This document shows, piece by piece, positions 53,833 to 61,076 of a stretch of 64,000 nt of DNA. Below the pieces are notes generated by a model that saw nothing but the letters and a program-made list of their open reading frames with translations, had not been told where the DNA came from and made no database searches. The stretch spans positions 121,612 to 185,611 of the forward strand of contig JAFGPV010000146.1 of assembly GCA_016936015.1 (NCBI GenBank), given 5' to 3'. Source of the stretch: Pirellulales bacterium (GTDB lineage: Bacteria > Planctomycetota > Planctomycetia > Pirellulales > Thermoguttaceae). The translations under genes were made by a program, and so were the position numbers. How positions within the stretch are numbered: position 1 is the stretch's first letter; the number at the start of each line of letters is the position of its first letter.

Positions 53833-54003
53833 GATAAATTCCCCTTTCCAGCGACCAACGACTGACGACCAACGACCAACGATAATGCTATTTTATTTAA
53901 TAACGCCAGGAATACCCAGCAGGGGACCGCCATTGCAAACCTAACTCCTTAATTCTATGCTACTTGTGCCGGAAGCGTCGAATCGGGCTACGGAGCATTC
54001 TTT

Positions 54004-56382
54004 ATGAATCGCCCTTTTTCCAGCGCCTTGGGAATCCTGCTGGGTCTGGCGGTAACAGTCGGACCGAAAGGTGCGGATTTGCGGGCGGAAATCACCGCCG
54101 AGCAGGTCCGCAAGGCCATCGAGGACGGCGTGAGTTACCTCCGCCAGGAGCAGGATTCCAAGGGAGCCTGGTCCGAATATCTGTACCAAACGGGGGGAGT
54201 CACGGCGCTCTGCACCCTGGCCCTGCTCGACGCCGGGGTGGAACCTTCCGATCCGCAAATTCAAAAGGCCCTGGCCGTGCTCCGCAAGATCCAGCCCAAG
54301 CATACCTACGTCACGGCGCTGCAAACGATGGTCTTCGCCCGGGCGGAACCGGAAAAAGATGGTTTCTATATCCGGCGAAACGTGACGTGGTTGGAGGAGA
54401 AACAGATCCGCGACGGCCCGAACAAAGGCGCCTGGTCCTATCCCGGCGACGCCGGCAGCAGCGGCGGCGACAACTCGAACGCGCAATTCGCCATCCTGGC
54501 GCTCCACGAGGCGGAGCGGGCCGGGGTCCGCGCCGGCGACGCCACTTGGCGCTTGGCGCGGGACCATTGGGAAGGGACCCAGAATTTCGACGGTTCCTGG
54601 GGCTATCGCCGCCGCGATCCCGGCCGGGGGAGCATGACCTGTGCGGGCATCACTTCGCTGGTGATTACCGCCGACCGCGTCCAGCCGCCCGACGCCCAGG
54701 TCGTGGGCAATACGATCCGGTGCTGCCGGAGGAATGAAAAAGCCAACGAAGGCCAGGTCCAGCGCGGCCTGGATTGGATGAAGAACCACTTTTCGGTCTC
54801 CAGCCATCCCGGCGCCCCGTCGCCCGACTGGTTCCACTATTATTACCTCTACGGCCTGGAACGCGCCGGACGGCTGACGGCGCAGCGGCTGATCGGCACG
54901 CACGACTGGTACCGCGAGGGGGCCGACTGGCTCGTCCGCCGGCAGGATCAACTCTCCGGCTTCTGGAGCGGCAGCGGTCCCGCCGAAAACAATCCGCTGA
55001 TCGGCACCAGCTTCGCCCTGCTGTTCCTCTCCAAGGGACGCTGGCCCGTGCTGCTGGCGAAGCTCCAGCACGGGCCGGGCGACGATTGGAACCGGCACCG
55101 GCACGACGTCGACAACCTGACCCGGTTCGTCGAAAAACGGTGGAAGATGGACCTCACCTGGCAGGTGACCGATTGGCGCCGCGCGAGCGTCGAGGACCTG
55201 CTTCAATCGCCGGTGCTCTATCTGTGCGGCGGCAAAAATCCCCTGCCCGACGATCCGCAACAGCGCCGCCGGTTGGCCGACAAGCTGCGGGACTACCTGG
55301 ACCGGGGCGGCTTCCTCTTCGCCGAGGGGACGTGCAGCGGCCGGGAATTCGACGAAGGTTTCCGTACGCTGATGAAACTGGTCTTTCCCGAGGCCGAATA
55401 CCGGCTGCAACTGCTCGACCCGGCGCATCCGATCTGGCACGCCGAGCAAAAAATCCCCGACGACCAGTTGCGGCCGCTGTACGGCGTCGAGTCGGGCTGC
55501 CGCACGAGCGTGGTCTACGCGCCGTTGGACCCGCTGCAAAATCCCCGACCGTCGCTCTCCTGCCTGTGGGAGCTTGCCCGCAGCGGCCGCGGGCGGAAGT
55601 ATCCCCGCTCGGTCGAGGCGCAGATCGACGCCGGATTGGGAATCGGGATCAACATGCTGGCCTACGCCACCAACCGCGAATTGCAAACCAAGGACAAGAT
55701 CTGGGGGACCACCGCGCCGCCGCGGCCGATAGAGAAGCCGGAACGCGGCCAGCTTACCCTCGCCAATCTCCGCCATCCCGGCGGCTGCAACGCCGCGCCC
55801 CGGGCGTTGGTCAATCTGCTCGACAGGGCCAGCCGGGAGTTGAAGATCCAGGCCGTCGCCGCCCCGCAGCCGGTCGCCCTGACCGACGACGCCTTGCTGA
55901 ACTACCACCTCGTCTTCATGCACGGGCGGAACCACTTCCGCCTGACCGACGCCGAGCGCAAGCGGCTGAAGACCTACCTCGAGCGCGGCGGGATGCTGTT
56001 TGCCGACTCGATCTGCGCGAGCAAGGCCTTTACCGAATCGTTCCGCGGCGAGATGGCGGCCGTCTTTCCCGACCGCAAGCTCGAGCGGATCGCGGCGGAC
56101 GACCCGCTGCTGAGCACCAAGTACGGCGGTTTCGACCTGAAGACCGTCACCCGCCGCGATCCCCAACCCCGCACCGAAGGCGCCCCGCTTAAGGCCGCCG
56201 AGAAAAAGGTCCCGCCCGAGTTGGAAGGCATCAAGCTCGGCGACCGCTGGGCGGTGATCTTCTCCCCCTACGACGTCAGTTGCGCCCTGGAAAAGCGAGA
56301 TTCGCTGGAATGCCGCGGCTATATCCGCCAAGACGCCGCCAGGATCGGCCTGAACGTGCTGCTCTATTCGGTTCAGCAGTAG
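54004..56382 (+). CDS. Exported DUF4159/prenyltransferase-like repeat protein
   Basis: A 792-residue protein with N-terminal signal RPFSSALGILLGLAVTV. Residues about 30-390 resemble squalene-cyclase/prenyltransferase alpha-barrel repeats (GVSYLRQEQDSKGAWSEY, ALCTLALLDAGVEPSDPQI, EGTQNFDGSWGYRRRDP). Two DUF4159-like domains follow (about 395-560 and 585-785), with paired motifs LYLCGGKNPLPD...LDRGGFLFAEGTCSG and VFMHGRNHF...LERGGMLFADSICAS. Planctomycete genomes commonly have this gene near moxR/DUF58/BatA. The molecular role is unknown, so the assignment is to domains only. Confidence 0.82.
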   Translation: MNRPFSSALGILLGLAVTVGPKGADLRAEITAEQVRKAIEDGVSYLRQEQDSKGAWSEYLYQTGGVTALCTLALLDAGVEPSDPQIQKALAVLRKIQPKHTYVTALQTMVFARAEPEKDGFYIRRNVTWLEEKQIRDGPNKGAWSYPGDAGSSGGDNSNAQFAILALHEAERAGVRAGDATWRLARDHWEGTQNFDGSWGYRRRDPGRGSMTCAGITSLVITADRVQPPDAQVVGNTIRCCRRNEKANEGQVQRGLDWMKNHFSVSSHPGAPSPDWFHYYYLYGLERAGRLTAQRLIGTHDWYREGADWLVRRQDQLSGFWSGSGPAENNPLIGTSFALLFLSKGRWPVLLAKLQHGPGDDWNRHRHDVDNLTRFVEKRWKMDLTWQVTDWRRASVEDLLQSPVLYLCGGKNPLPDDPQQRRRLADKLRDYLDRGGFLFAEGTCSGREFDEGFRTLMKLVFPEAEYRLQLLDPAHPIWHAEQKIPDDQLRPLYGVESGCRTSVVYAPLDPLQNPRPSLSCLWELARSGRGRKYPRSVEAQIDAGLGIGINMLAYATNRELQTKDKIWGTTAPPRPIEKPERGQLTLANLRHPGGCNAAPRALVNLLDRASRELKIQAVAAPQPVALTDDALLNYHLVFMHGRNHFRLTDAERKRLKTYLERGGMLFADSICASKAFTESFRGEMAAVFPDRKLERIAADDPLLSTKYGGFDLKTVTRRDPQPRTEGAPLKAAEKKVPPELEGIKLGDRWAVIFSPYDVSCALEKRDSLECRGYIRQDAARIGLNVLLYSVQQ

Positions 56383-56395
56383 CGAGGGCATCGCA

Positions 56396-56755
56396 ATGAA
56401 ACTTGATCCCCAAGAAGCCGAAGTAAAGCGACTTCAACTTGTGGCTGGTCTCTCATCCGTGTCGGATGTCGTCGCCTGGACGGATGAACTGATGGAACAA
56501 GCAGATATTCCAGAGACGTGGATGATGGACCTCTCCATGTCTTCTCACGCCCACATCGAAGATGTAATCTCCCAATTACATACATTGTCTGCCGGCTGTG
56601 ATCCCTTTGCCGCCATTCGCACGGTCCTCGGACACATGTATCAAATCCTTTTACACGATCGAGGCCCGGCGCGGCAATTCGCACAGTTTCTATTTCGATT
56701 TATAATGGACAAAATCCACAATCTTCCGGATGACCTTTTTTTATGTACGAAATAG
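56396..56755 (+). CDS. Hypothetical protein with coupled small ORF
   Basis: A 119-residue acidic and helical protein (MKLDPQEAEVKRLQLVAGL, DELMEQADIPETWMMDLS). It is AT-richer than the preceding gene. It starts 13 bases after the DUF4159 gene stop. The last 13 bases overlap the start of a 35-residue frame (56743-56850), so translation may be coupled. No family recognised. Confidence 0.6.
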   Translation: MKLDPQEAEVKRLQLVAGLSSVSDVVAWTDELMEQADIPETWMMDLSMSSHAHIEDVISQLHTLSAGCDPFAAIRTVLGHMYQILLHDRGPARQFAQFLFRFIMDKIHNLPDDLFLCTK

Positions 56756-56850
56756 ACGACTTGTTCGATCTTGCCGATCGTGGGATTTATGGGACGGTAG
56801 ACGGAGTCATTGACGAATTTATAAAAGAGTTGGAAAAATTTAATAGGTAA
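56743..56850 (+). CDS. Small ORF of 35 residues overlapping the upstream gene
   Basis: ATG at 56743 starts an AT-rich frame MYEIDDLFDLADRGIYGTVD... that ends at 56850 and overlaps the 3' end of the 119-residue gene by 13 bases. It is acidic with amphipathic helical character (VIDEFIKELEKFNR). Too short to judge by itself. Confidence 0.4.
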   Translation: MYEIDDLFDLADRGIYGTVDGVIDEFIKELEKFNR

Positions 56851-56877
56851 TGAGCCGCATGGATCTTGCTCGTAAAA

Positions 56878-57053
56878 CTCCTTCACCCGCCCGGCAAGCG
56901 GGCGGGGGTCGCGGTCAATCTGGGAGGAACGTCCTTTCTAGCTAACAAAACGTCTTCACCTGCCTGACAAGCAGGCGGGGGTCGATCATTGATCTGCAAG
57001 ATGTCTCCTTGCCGACAAAACGTCCTCACCCGCCCGCAAGCGGGCAGGGGTTG
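56878..57053. repeat. Three-copy hairpin array with compensatory changes
   Basis: Three units spaced about 73 and 70 bases apart, each with a conserved ...(T/C)TCACC lead, a hairpin and a GGGGT(C/T) end. The stems are CCCGCC/GGCGGG-like in copy 1 (about 56884), CCTGCCTG/CAGGCGGG in copy 2 (56957) and CCCGCCCG/CGGGCAGGG in copy 3 (57027). Copies 2 and 3 share AACAAAACGTC-type upstream text. The block at 46030-46076 is a fourth, separately located member. Confidence 0.7.
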
Positions 57054-57310
57054 TGAGAACCGGTTCCTCCATTCCCCCGCCATTCTTCAAGGCCCCGGCC
57101 TGTGGATATGTCTTATCAGCTAGGCGAGATCCGGTTTCCCTCCTTCACAACCCCGCTAGGCTTGGCAATCTCGGAGAAGCGGCTACAATAATTAGAGAGT
57201 TCAAGTTGAAGCGGCATTTGGCCGCTTCTTGTATGGACGAATCAACGACTCATACCTTTGATGCGGCAGGATGCCGCATCGACTTGGTTACACTCCCCAG
57301 GAGCCGTCCC

Positions 57311-57478
57311 GTGTCGAAACAAACGGAAAAAGAGAACTTGCTGAAGATCAAACAACGGCTGGAGGAAAAATGCCGGCGGCTGGCCCAGGCGACTTCCAGC
57401 CGGCCGAAGCGGAAGACGCTGCTCTGGCACGCCGAGCGGTATCGCCAGCAGGCGGAACAGATAGGAAAGAGGTTATAG
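57311..57478 (+). CDS. Small basic helical protein, hypothetical
   Basis: A 55-residue frame from GTG 57311 (SKQTEKENLLKIKQRLEEK), very rich in Lys, Arg, Glu and Gln, predicted helical. An in-frame ATG at 57233 would add 26 residues, but that part overlaps a GCGGCATTTGGCCGC-type repeat. It lies just before yqgE. No family recognised. Confidence 0.4.
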   Translation: MSKQTEKENLLKIKQRLEEKCRRLAQATSSRPKRKTLLWHAERYRQQAEQIGKRL

Positions 57479-57560
57479 TTCATAGGGGAGAGGAGATAGA
57501 ATGTTCTCATTCTCCTAATGGAAACTATTCCCTATCACCCATTCCCTATTTCCTTCCCCC

Positions 57561-58112
57561 ATGCCTTCCCTCGCCGGACATTTCCTGGTCGCTTCGCCGC
57601 ACCTGCTCGATCCGAATTTCGTGCGGACCGTGGTGCTGTTGGTCCAGCACAACGAGGAGGGGGCGTTGGGGATGATCGTCAACCGGCCGGTCGAGAAGAC
57701 GGTGCAGGATTTGTGGCGGGAGATCGGCGGCGGGCCGTGCCACAGCACGCAGTCGGTGCACCTGGGCGGTCCCGTGCCGGGGCCGCTGATGGCCGTGCAC
57801 CGCAACGAGGCGCTGGCCGAGTTGGAAATCTTGCCCGGCATCTATTTCTGCGCCTCGAAACCGAATCTCGACGCCCTGGTGGAGAAGACCGGGGAGCCGC
57901 TGAAGATCTTCGTCGGACACTCGGGTTGGGGCCCGGGCCAGCTCGACAACGAGTTGGCGCAGGGCGCCTGGCTGACCACTCCCGCCACGCTCGACTGGAT
58001 TTTTTACGACGGCGGCGACCTGTGGCACGCCGTCACTCGCAAGATCGGCCGCCAGTTGCTCCAAGAGATGCTGCGCCTGAAGGAGCTTCCCGAGGATCCG
58101 TCGGTCAATTAA
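57561..58112 (+). CDS. yqgE: YqgE/AlgH family protein
   Basis: A 183-residue protein of the YqgE/AlgH family: MPSLAGHFLVASPHLLDPNF is the invariant start, HNEEGALGMIVNRP the second family motif, and FVGHSGWGPGQLDNEL the third. The function in most bacteria is unknown. AlgH has been linked to alginate expression and stress in Pseudomonas. It lies upstream of mutL and is separated from it by a repeat tract. Confidence 0.92.
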   Translation: MPSLAGHFLVASPHLLDPNFVRTVVLLVQHNEEGALGMIVNRPVEKTVQDLWREIGGGPCHSTQSVHLGGPVPGPLMAVHRNEALAELEILPGIYFCASKPNLDALVEKTGEPLKIFVGHSGWGPGQLDNELAQGAWLTTPATLDWIFYDGGDLWHAVTRKIGRQLLQEMLRLKELPEDPSVN

Positions 58113-58120
58113 CCAGGGAA

Positions 58121-58206
58121 CGTCGAGGGTCGAAGGTCGAGAGTCGAGGATCGATAACTTCTTCTCGACCTTCGACCTTCAACCTTCGACAATCGACCCT
58201 CGACCT
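58121..58206. repeat. GTCGAGGGTCGA/TCGACCTTCGACC tandem inverted repeat
   Basis: GTCGAGGGTCGAAGGTCGAG on the left and TCGACCTTCGACCTTC on the right, with a palindromic layout. Same family as 22931-23000 (inside the radical SAM gene) and 24900-24925. It lies between yqgE and mutL, ending four bases before the mutL start. Confidence 0.8.
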
Positions 58207-58209
58207 TCC

Positions 58210-60120
58210 ATGCCCATCCAAAAGCTTTCCCCTTCCCTGATCAACAAGATCGCCGCCGGCGAGGTCGTCGAGCGGCCGGCGAGCGTGGTCAAGGAGTTGA
58301 TGGAAAACGCCCTGGACGCCGGCGCCACCCGGGTGGACGTGGCGGTGGTGCAGGGGGGATTGGAGTTGGTCCGCGTAGTCGACAACGGCGGCGGAATCGC
58401 TACGGCCGACATGCCCTTGGCCGTGGCCCCTCACGCGACGAGCAAACTGCCCGGCGAGGAGGACCTGTTCCGCGTCCGCACGCTCGGTTTCCGCGGCGAG
58501 GCGCTGGCCTCGATCGCCGAGGTCAGCCGGTTTGTGTTGCGGAGCCGGACGCCGCACCACGACGGCGGCGGCGAGTTGGAGGTCGTCGGCGGGCAGGTCG
58601 GGCAAGTCGTTCCCTGCGGCTGTCCGGTCGGCACGAGCGTCGAGGTCCACAACCTCTTCTACAACACGCCCGTGCGGAGGAAGTTTTTGCGGACCACGCA
58701 GACCGAGTTCGGCCACGTGTCCGAGGCCTTCACCCGGATCGCGTTGGCCGCCCCGCGGGTCCACTTCACCCTGACGCACAACGACCGGCCGGTCTTCGAC
58801 CTGGCCGCCGAGGACGCCCCGCTGGAGCGGATCCGCCGGTTCTTCGGCAGCGAACTGGCCGACAACATGTTTTGGGTCGAAAGCGCCGACGGCGCCGTCG
58901 AGCTGAGCGGCTATGTGGCGCATCCCGGCCAGAGCCGCAGCCACAACCGGATGCAGTACCTGTTCCTCAACGGCCGGTACATCCGCGACCGGAGCTTGCA
59001 GCACGCCCTGGGCGAGGCCTACCGCGGCCTGCTGATGACCGGCCGCTACCCGATTGTATTCCTCACGCTGACCATGCCGCCGGAACTGGTTGACGTCAAC
59101 GTCCATCCGACCAAGTTGGAGGTCCGTTTCCAGGACTCCGGCCGGCTGTACAGCCAATTGCTCTCGACGCTGCGGAACCGGTTCCTGACGACCGATCTGA
59201 ACACCCGGGTGCAATCCCCCGGGGACTGTCCCAATTTTCGGAACGAAAATGGGACTGTCCCCTTTGGCATTGAAGCCACGGCCGCCGGCGGCATGGACCC
59301 CGGCAAGGCGACGCAACTGAAAGAGGACCTCGTGGCCTGGGCCAAAGGCCAGGTGGCCGCCTGGGACGTGGCCGACGGAGCCGCCGCTGGTTTACCGAGT
59401 GCCACTGCTGGCTCGTCCAGCAGTGAAGGGAGCACGGTTGGACAAACCAACCGCGGCACACTATCGCCGACAGATGCAAACCAATCTTTCCTGACGCTCC
59501 ATACGGTGGATCATTCTCCGTCGGCTGCGGAATCTCGACCATCGCCTCGAAAAAACTCCGCCCTCCAGATCCACAACCGCTACCTGGTCACCGAGTCCGA
59601 AGAGGGCGTGATGGTCATCGACCAGCACGCCCTGCACGAGCGGATCCTGTACGAACAGCTCAAGGAGCGGATCGACCGCGGGACGCTGGAGACCCAAACG
59701 TTGCTCGTTCCCGAGCCGGTGGACCTCAGCTCCACCGAGGCCGCCGCAGCATTGGAACACCGGGAGGTCTTGGCCGCGTTGGGCCTGAAGATCGAGCCGT
59801 TCGGCGGCGAGACGGTCCTGATCGCCGGCTACCCGGCGATGCTGGCCAATCTGCCGCCCGGCGAGACGCTCCGCCTGCTGTTGGAGCCGCTGCTGACGGC
59901 CGGCAAGACGCCCGACCGCCGCGACCTGTTGGACGAAATGCTCCACACAATCGCCTGCAAGGCGGCCGTCAAGGCCGGCGACCGCCTCGCCCCCGAAGAG
60001 ATCGACGCCCTCCTCCTCCAGCGCCACCTCGCCCACGACGCCCACCACTGCCCCCACGGCCGACCGACGGCGTTGATCTTCACCCGCGAGGAACTCGACC
60101 GGCAGTTCAAGAGGGTGTAA
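58210..60120 (+). CDS. mutL: DNA mismatch repair protein MutL (endonuclease type)
   Basis: A 636-residue mismatch-repair mediator. GHKL ATPase motifs are intact: LMENALDAGATRVDV, DNGGGI, HATSKL and GFRGEALASIAEV. The linker contains two repeat-derived segments: a GGGGACTGTCCC palindrome (59221-59262; DCPNFRNENGTVPF) and a CACTGCTGG/CCAGCAGTG palindrome (59403-59425). The C-terminal endonuclease motifs DQHALHERILYE, CKAAVKAGDRL and CPHGRPT are complete, so it is of the nicking type used in bacteria without MutH. A diverged duplicate of the last codons lies at 60280-60405. No mutS is in the window. Confidence 0.95.
   Translation: MPIQKLSPSLINKIAAGEVVERPASVVKELMENALDAGATRVDVAVVQGGLELVRVVDNGGGIATADMPLAVAPHATSKLPGEEDLFRVRTLGFRGEALASIAEVSRFVLRSRTPHHDGGGELEVVGGQVGQVVPCGCPVGTSVEVHNLFYNTPVRRKFLRTTQTEFGHVSEAFTRIALAAPRVHFTLTHNDRPVFDLAAEDAPLERIRRFFGSELADNMFWVESADGAVELSGYVAHPGQSRSHNRMQYLFLNGRYIRDRSLQHALGEAYRGLLMTGRYPIVFLTLTMPPELVDVNVHPTKLEVRFQDSGRLYSQLLSTLRNRFLTTDLNTRVQSPGDCPNFRNENGTVPFGIEATAAGGMDPGKATQLKEDLVAWAKGQVAAWDVADGAAAGLPSATAGSSSSEGSTVGQTNRGTLSPTDANQSFLTLHTVDHSPSAAESRPSPRKNSALQIHNRYLVTESEEGVMVIDQHALHERILYEQLKERIDRGTLETQTLLVPEPVDLSSTEAAAALEHREVLAALGLKIEPFGGETVLIAGYPAMLANLPPGETLRLLLEPLLTAGKTPDRRDLLDEMLHTIACKAAVKAGDRLAPEEIDALLLQRHLAHDAHHCPHGRPTALIFTREELDRQFKRV
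59221..59262. repeat. GGGGACTGTCCC palindrome inside mutL
   Basis: GGGGACTGTCCC, an 18-base middle, then GGGACTGTCCCC. In frame; adds about 14 residues to the linker. See 29013 and 40276 for the other copies. Confidence 0.85.
59403..59425. repeat. CACTGCTGG/CCAGCAGTG palindrome inside mutL
   Basis: Perfect nine-base arms around CTCGT, in frame with the linker. A second, different repeat class in the same linker. Confidence 0.8.
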
Positions 60121-60124
60121 TTTA

Positions 60125-60265
60125 ATGGCCCATAAATATCATAAGCTGCGCGATCGATTGAGCAGGGAACAAAAAATCCGGTCGGAGATGCAGGCCAAGG
60201 AGATAACGGCCGAAATACTCTTGGCCGAAAGCGGCGATATCCGTATCTGTCAGTTCAATGCGTAA
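60125..60265 (+). pseudogene. Truncated XRE-type antitoxin remnant
   Basis: A 46-residue frame starting MAHKYHKLRDRLSREQKIR and ending at DIRICQFNA. The start is like HigA-type antitoxins, whose N-termini read KKFxELRxxMSPExxxRAxxKAxEIL, but the helix-turn-helix that should follow is missing. It begins five bases after the mutL stop and is placed between mutL and the duplicated mutL end. Confidence 0.5.
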
Positions 60266-60279
60266 GAATCAGTGATGCC

Positions 60280-60405
60280 CGCCTGGCCCCCGAAGAGATC
60301 GACGCCCTGCCGCTCCAGCGCCGCCTCGCCCACGGCGCCCGCCACTGCCCCCCGGCCCTGAGCTTCACCCGCGAGGAACTGGACCGGCAGTATCAGCGGA
60401 TCTGA
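60280..60405 (+). pseudogene. Decayed duplicate of the mutL 3' end
   Basis: The frame RLAPEEIDALPLQRRLAHG, then ARHCPPALSFTREELDRQYQRI, is clearly homologous to the mutL C-terminus (RLAPEEIDALLLQRHLAHDA...FTREELDRQFKRV). The part equal to CPHGRPTAL is altered and shortened to CPPAL, so the endonuclease metal motif is lost. No start codon is present. It is in the same phase as mutL, separated from it by the antitoxin remnant. Confidence 0.8.
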
Positions 60406-60508
60406 CACTTCCAATATTTAGCGAGGTCACCTGCTGCCGGTGTTTTAATGATTCTTCAAGACATTAATAGTTTTCAACCCCGGGGACGCGGTTCCCGGAT
60501 GAACCTTT

Positions 60509-60793
60509 TTAAATCGCCTCTTCCAGTTTGCGTCGGTATTCATCCCGTTCGCGACGGGTGGCCTCCAGATCGAAGGCAAGATATTTCATATCCAATCGGA
60601 GTTGACTTAAGGCGTCTTGGACGAGGGCCAAAATCCGTCGCCGGCGGCGCGTGCTCTCAACAACCCGACTCAGGCAGGGTTCAACCCGGTCGCGGAAATC
60701 GGCGGGCAGTTTGCCAATCGCTCCGATCAGATCCAGGATTTCCTGCGGGATATCGTCGGTAAAGGACTTAACGGTGTGTGCTGGGTCGCTCAT
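60509..60793 (-). CDS. Small helical hypothetical protein
   Basis: A 94-residue protein from ATG 60793 (MSDPAHTVKSFTDDIPQEI), with a good AAGGAG upstream. A longer frame to 60835 is less likely. It is helical and acidic at first, then basic (RRRRRILALVQ; ATRRERDEYRRKLEE). No known family. It is transcribed away from the mutL remnant. Confidence 0.6.
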   Translation of the reverse strand: MSDPAHTVKSFTDDIPQEILDLIGAIGKLPADFRDRVEPCLSRVVESTRRRRRILALVQDALSQLRLDMKYLAFDLEATRRERDEYRRKLEEAI

Positions 60794-61076
60794 GGATGTC
60801 TCCTTCGTGGCTAGTATTTGTTTTAGGAAGCACACATCGTGCCGAAAAGCCCCCGGCGGAGGTCAAATGCCGCAAGTCCTTGCGCAATAAACACTTAGAA
60901 ATTCTGGGCGCCAAACGCGTGAAATCCCCTCGGGGAAAAAAATCAACGTTTGATCTGGAAGATATTCGCAAATCTTGATACAAGCCCCACTTACGTCGAA
61001 GTGTACAAGACCGCCCGGGTGTCGTTTTTCGACATCATGCGGCCCGGCAGACTTCCCCATCATAAAAAACCGCGTC

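Noticed and set aside
53941..56391. 816-residue minus-strand open frame across the DUF4159 gene
   Set aside because: Antisense shadow. The plus-strand product has signal peptide and conserved domains, this one has none.
56878..57053. CRISPR-like repeats
   Set aside because: Only three units of unequal spacing with varying stems; no leader or cas genes. Kept as a hairpin array instead.
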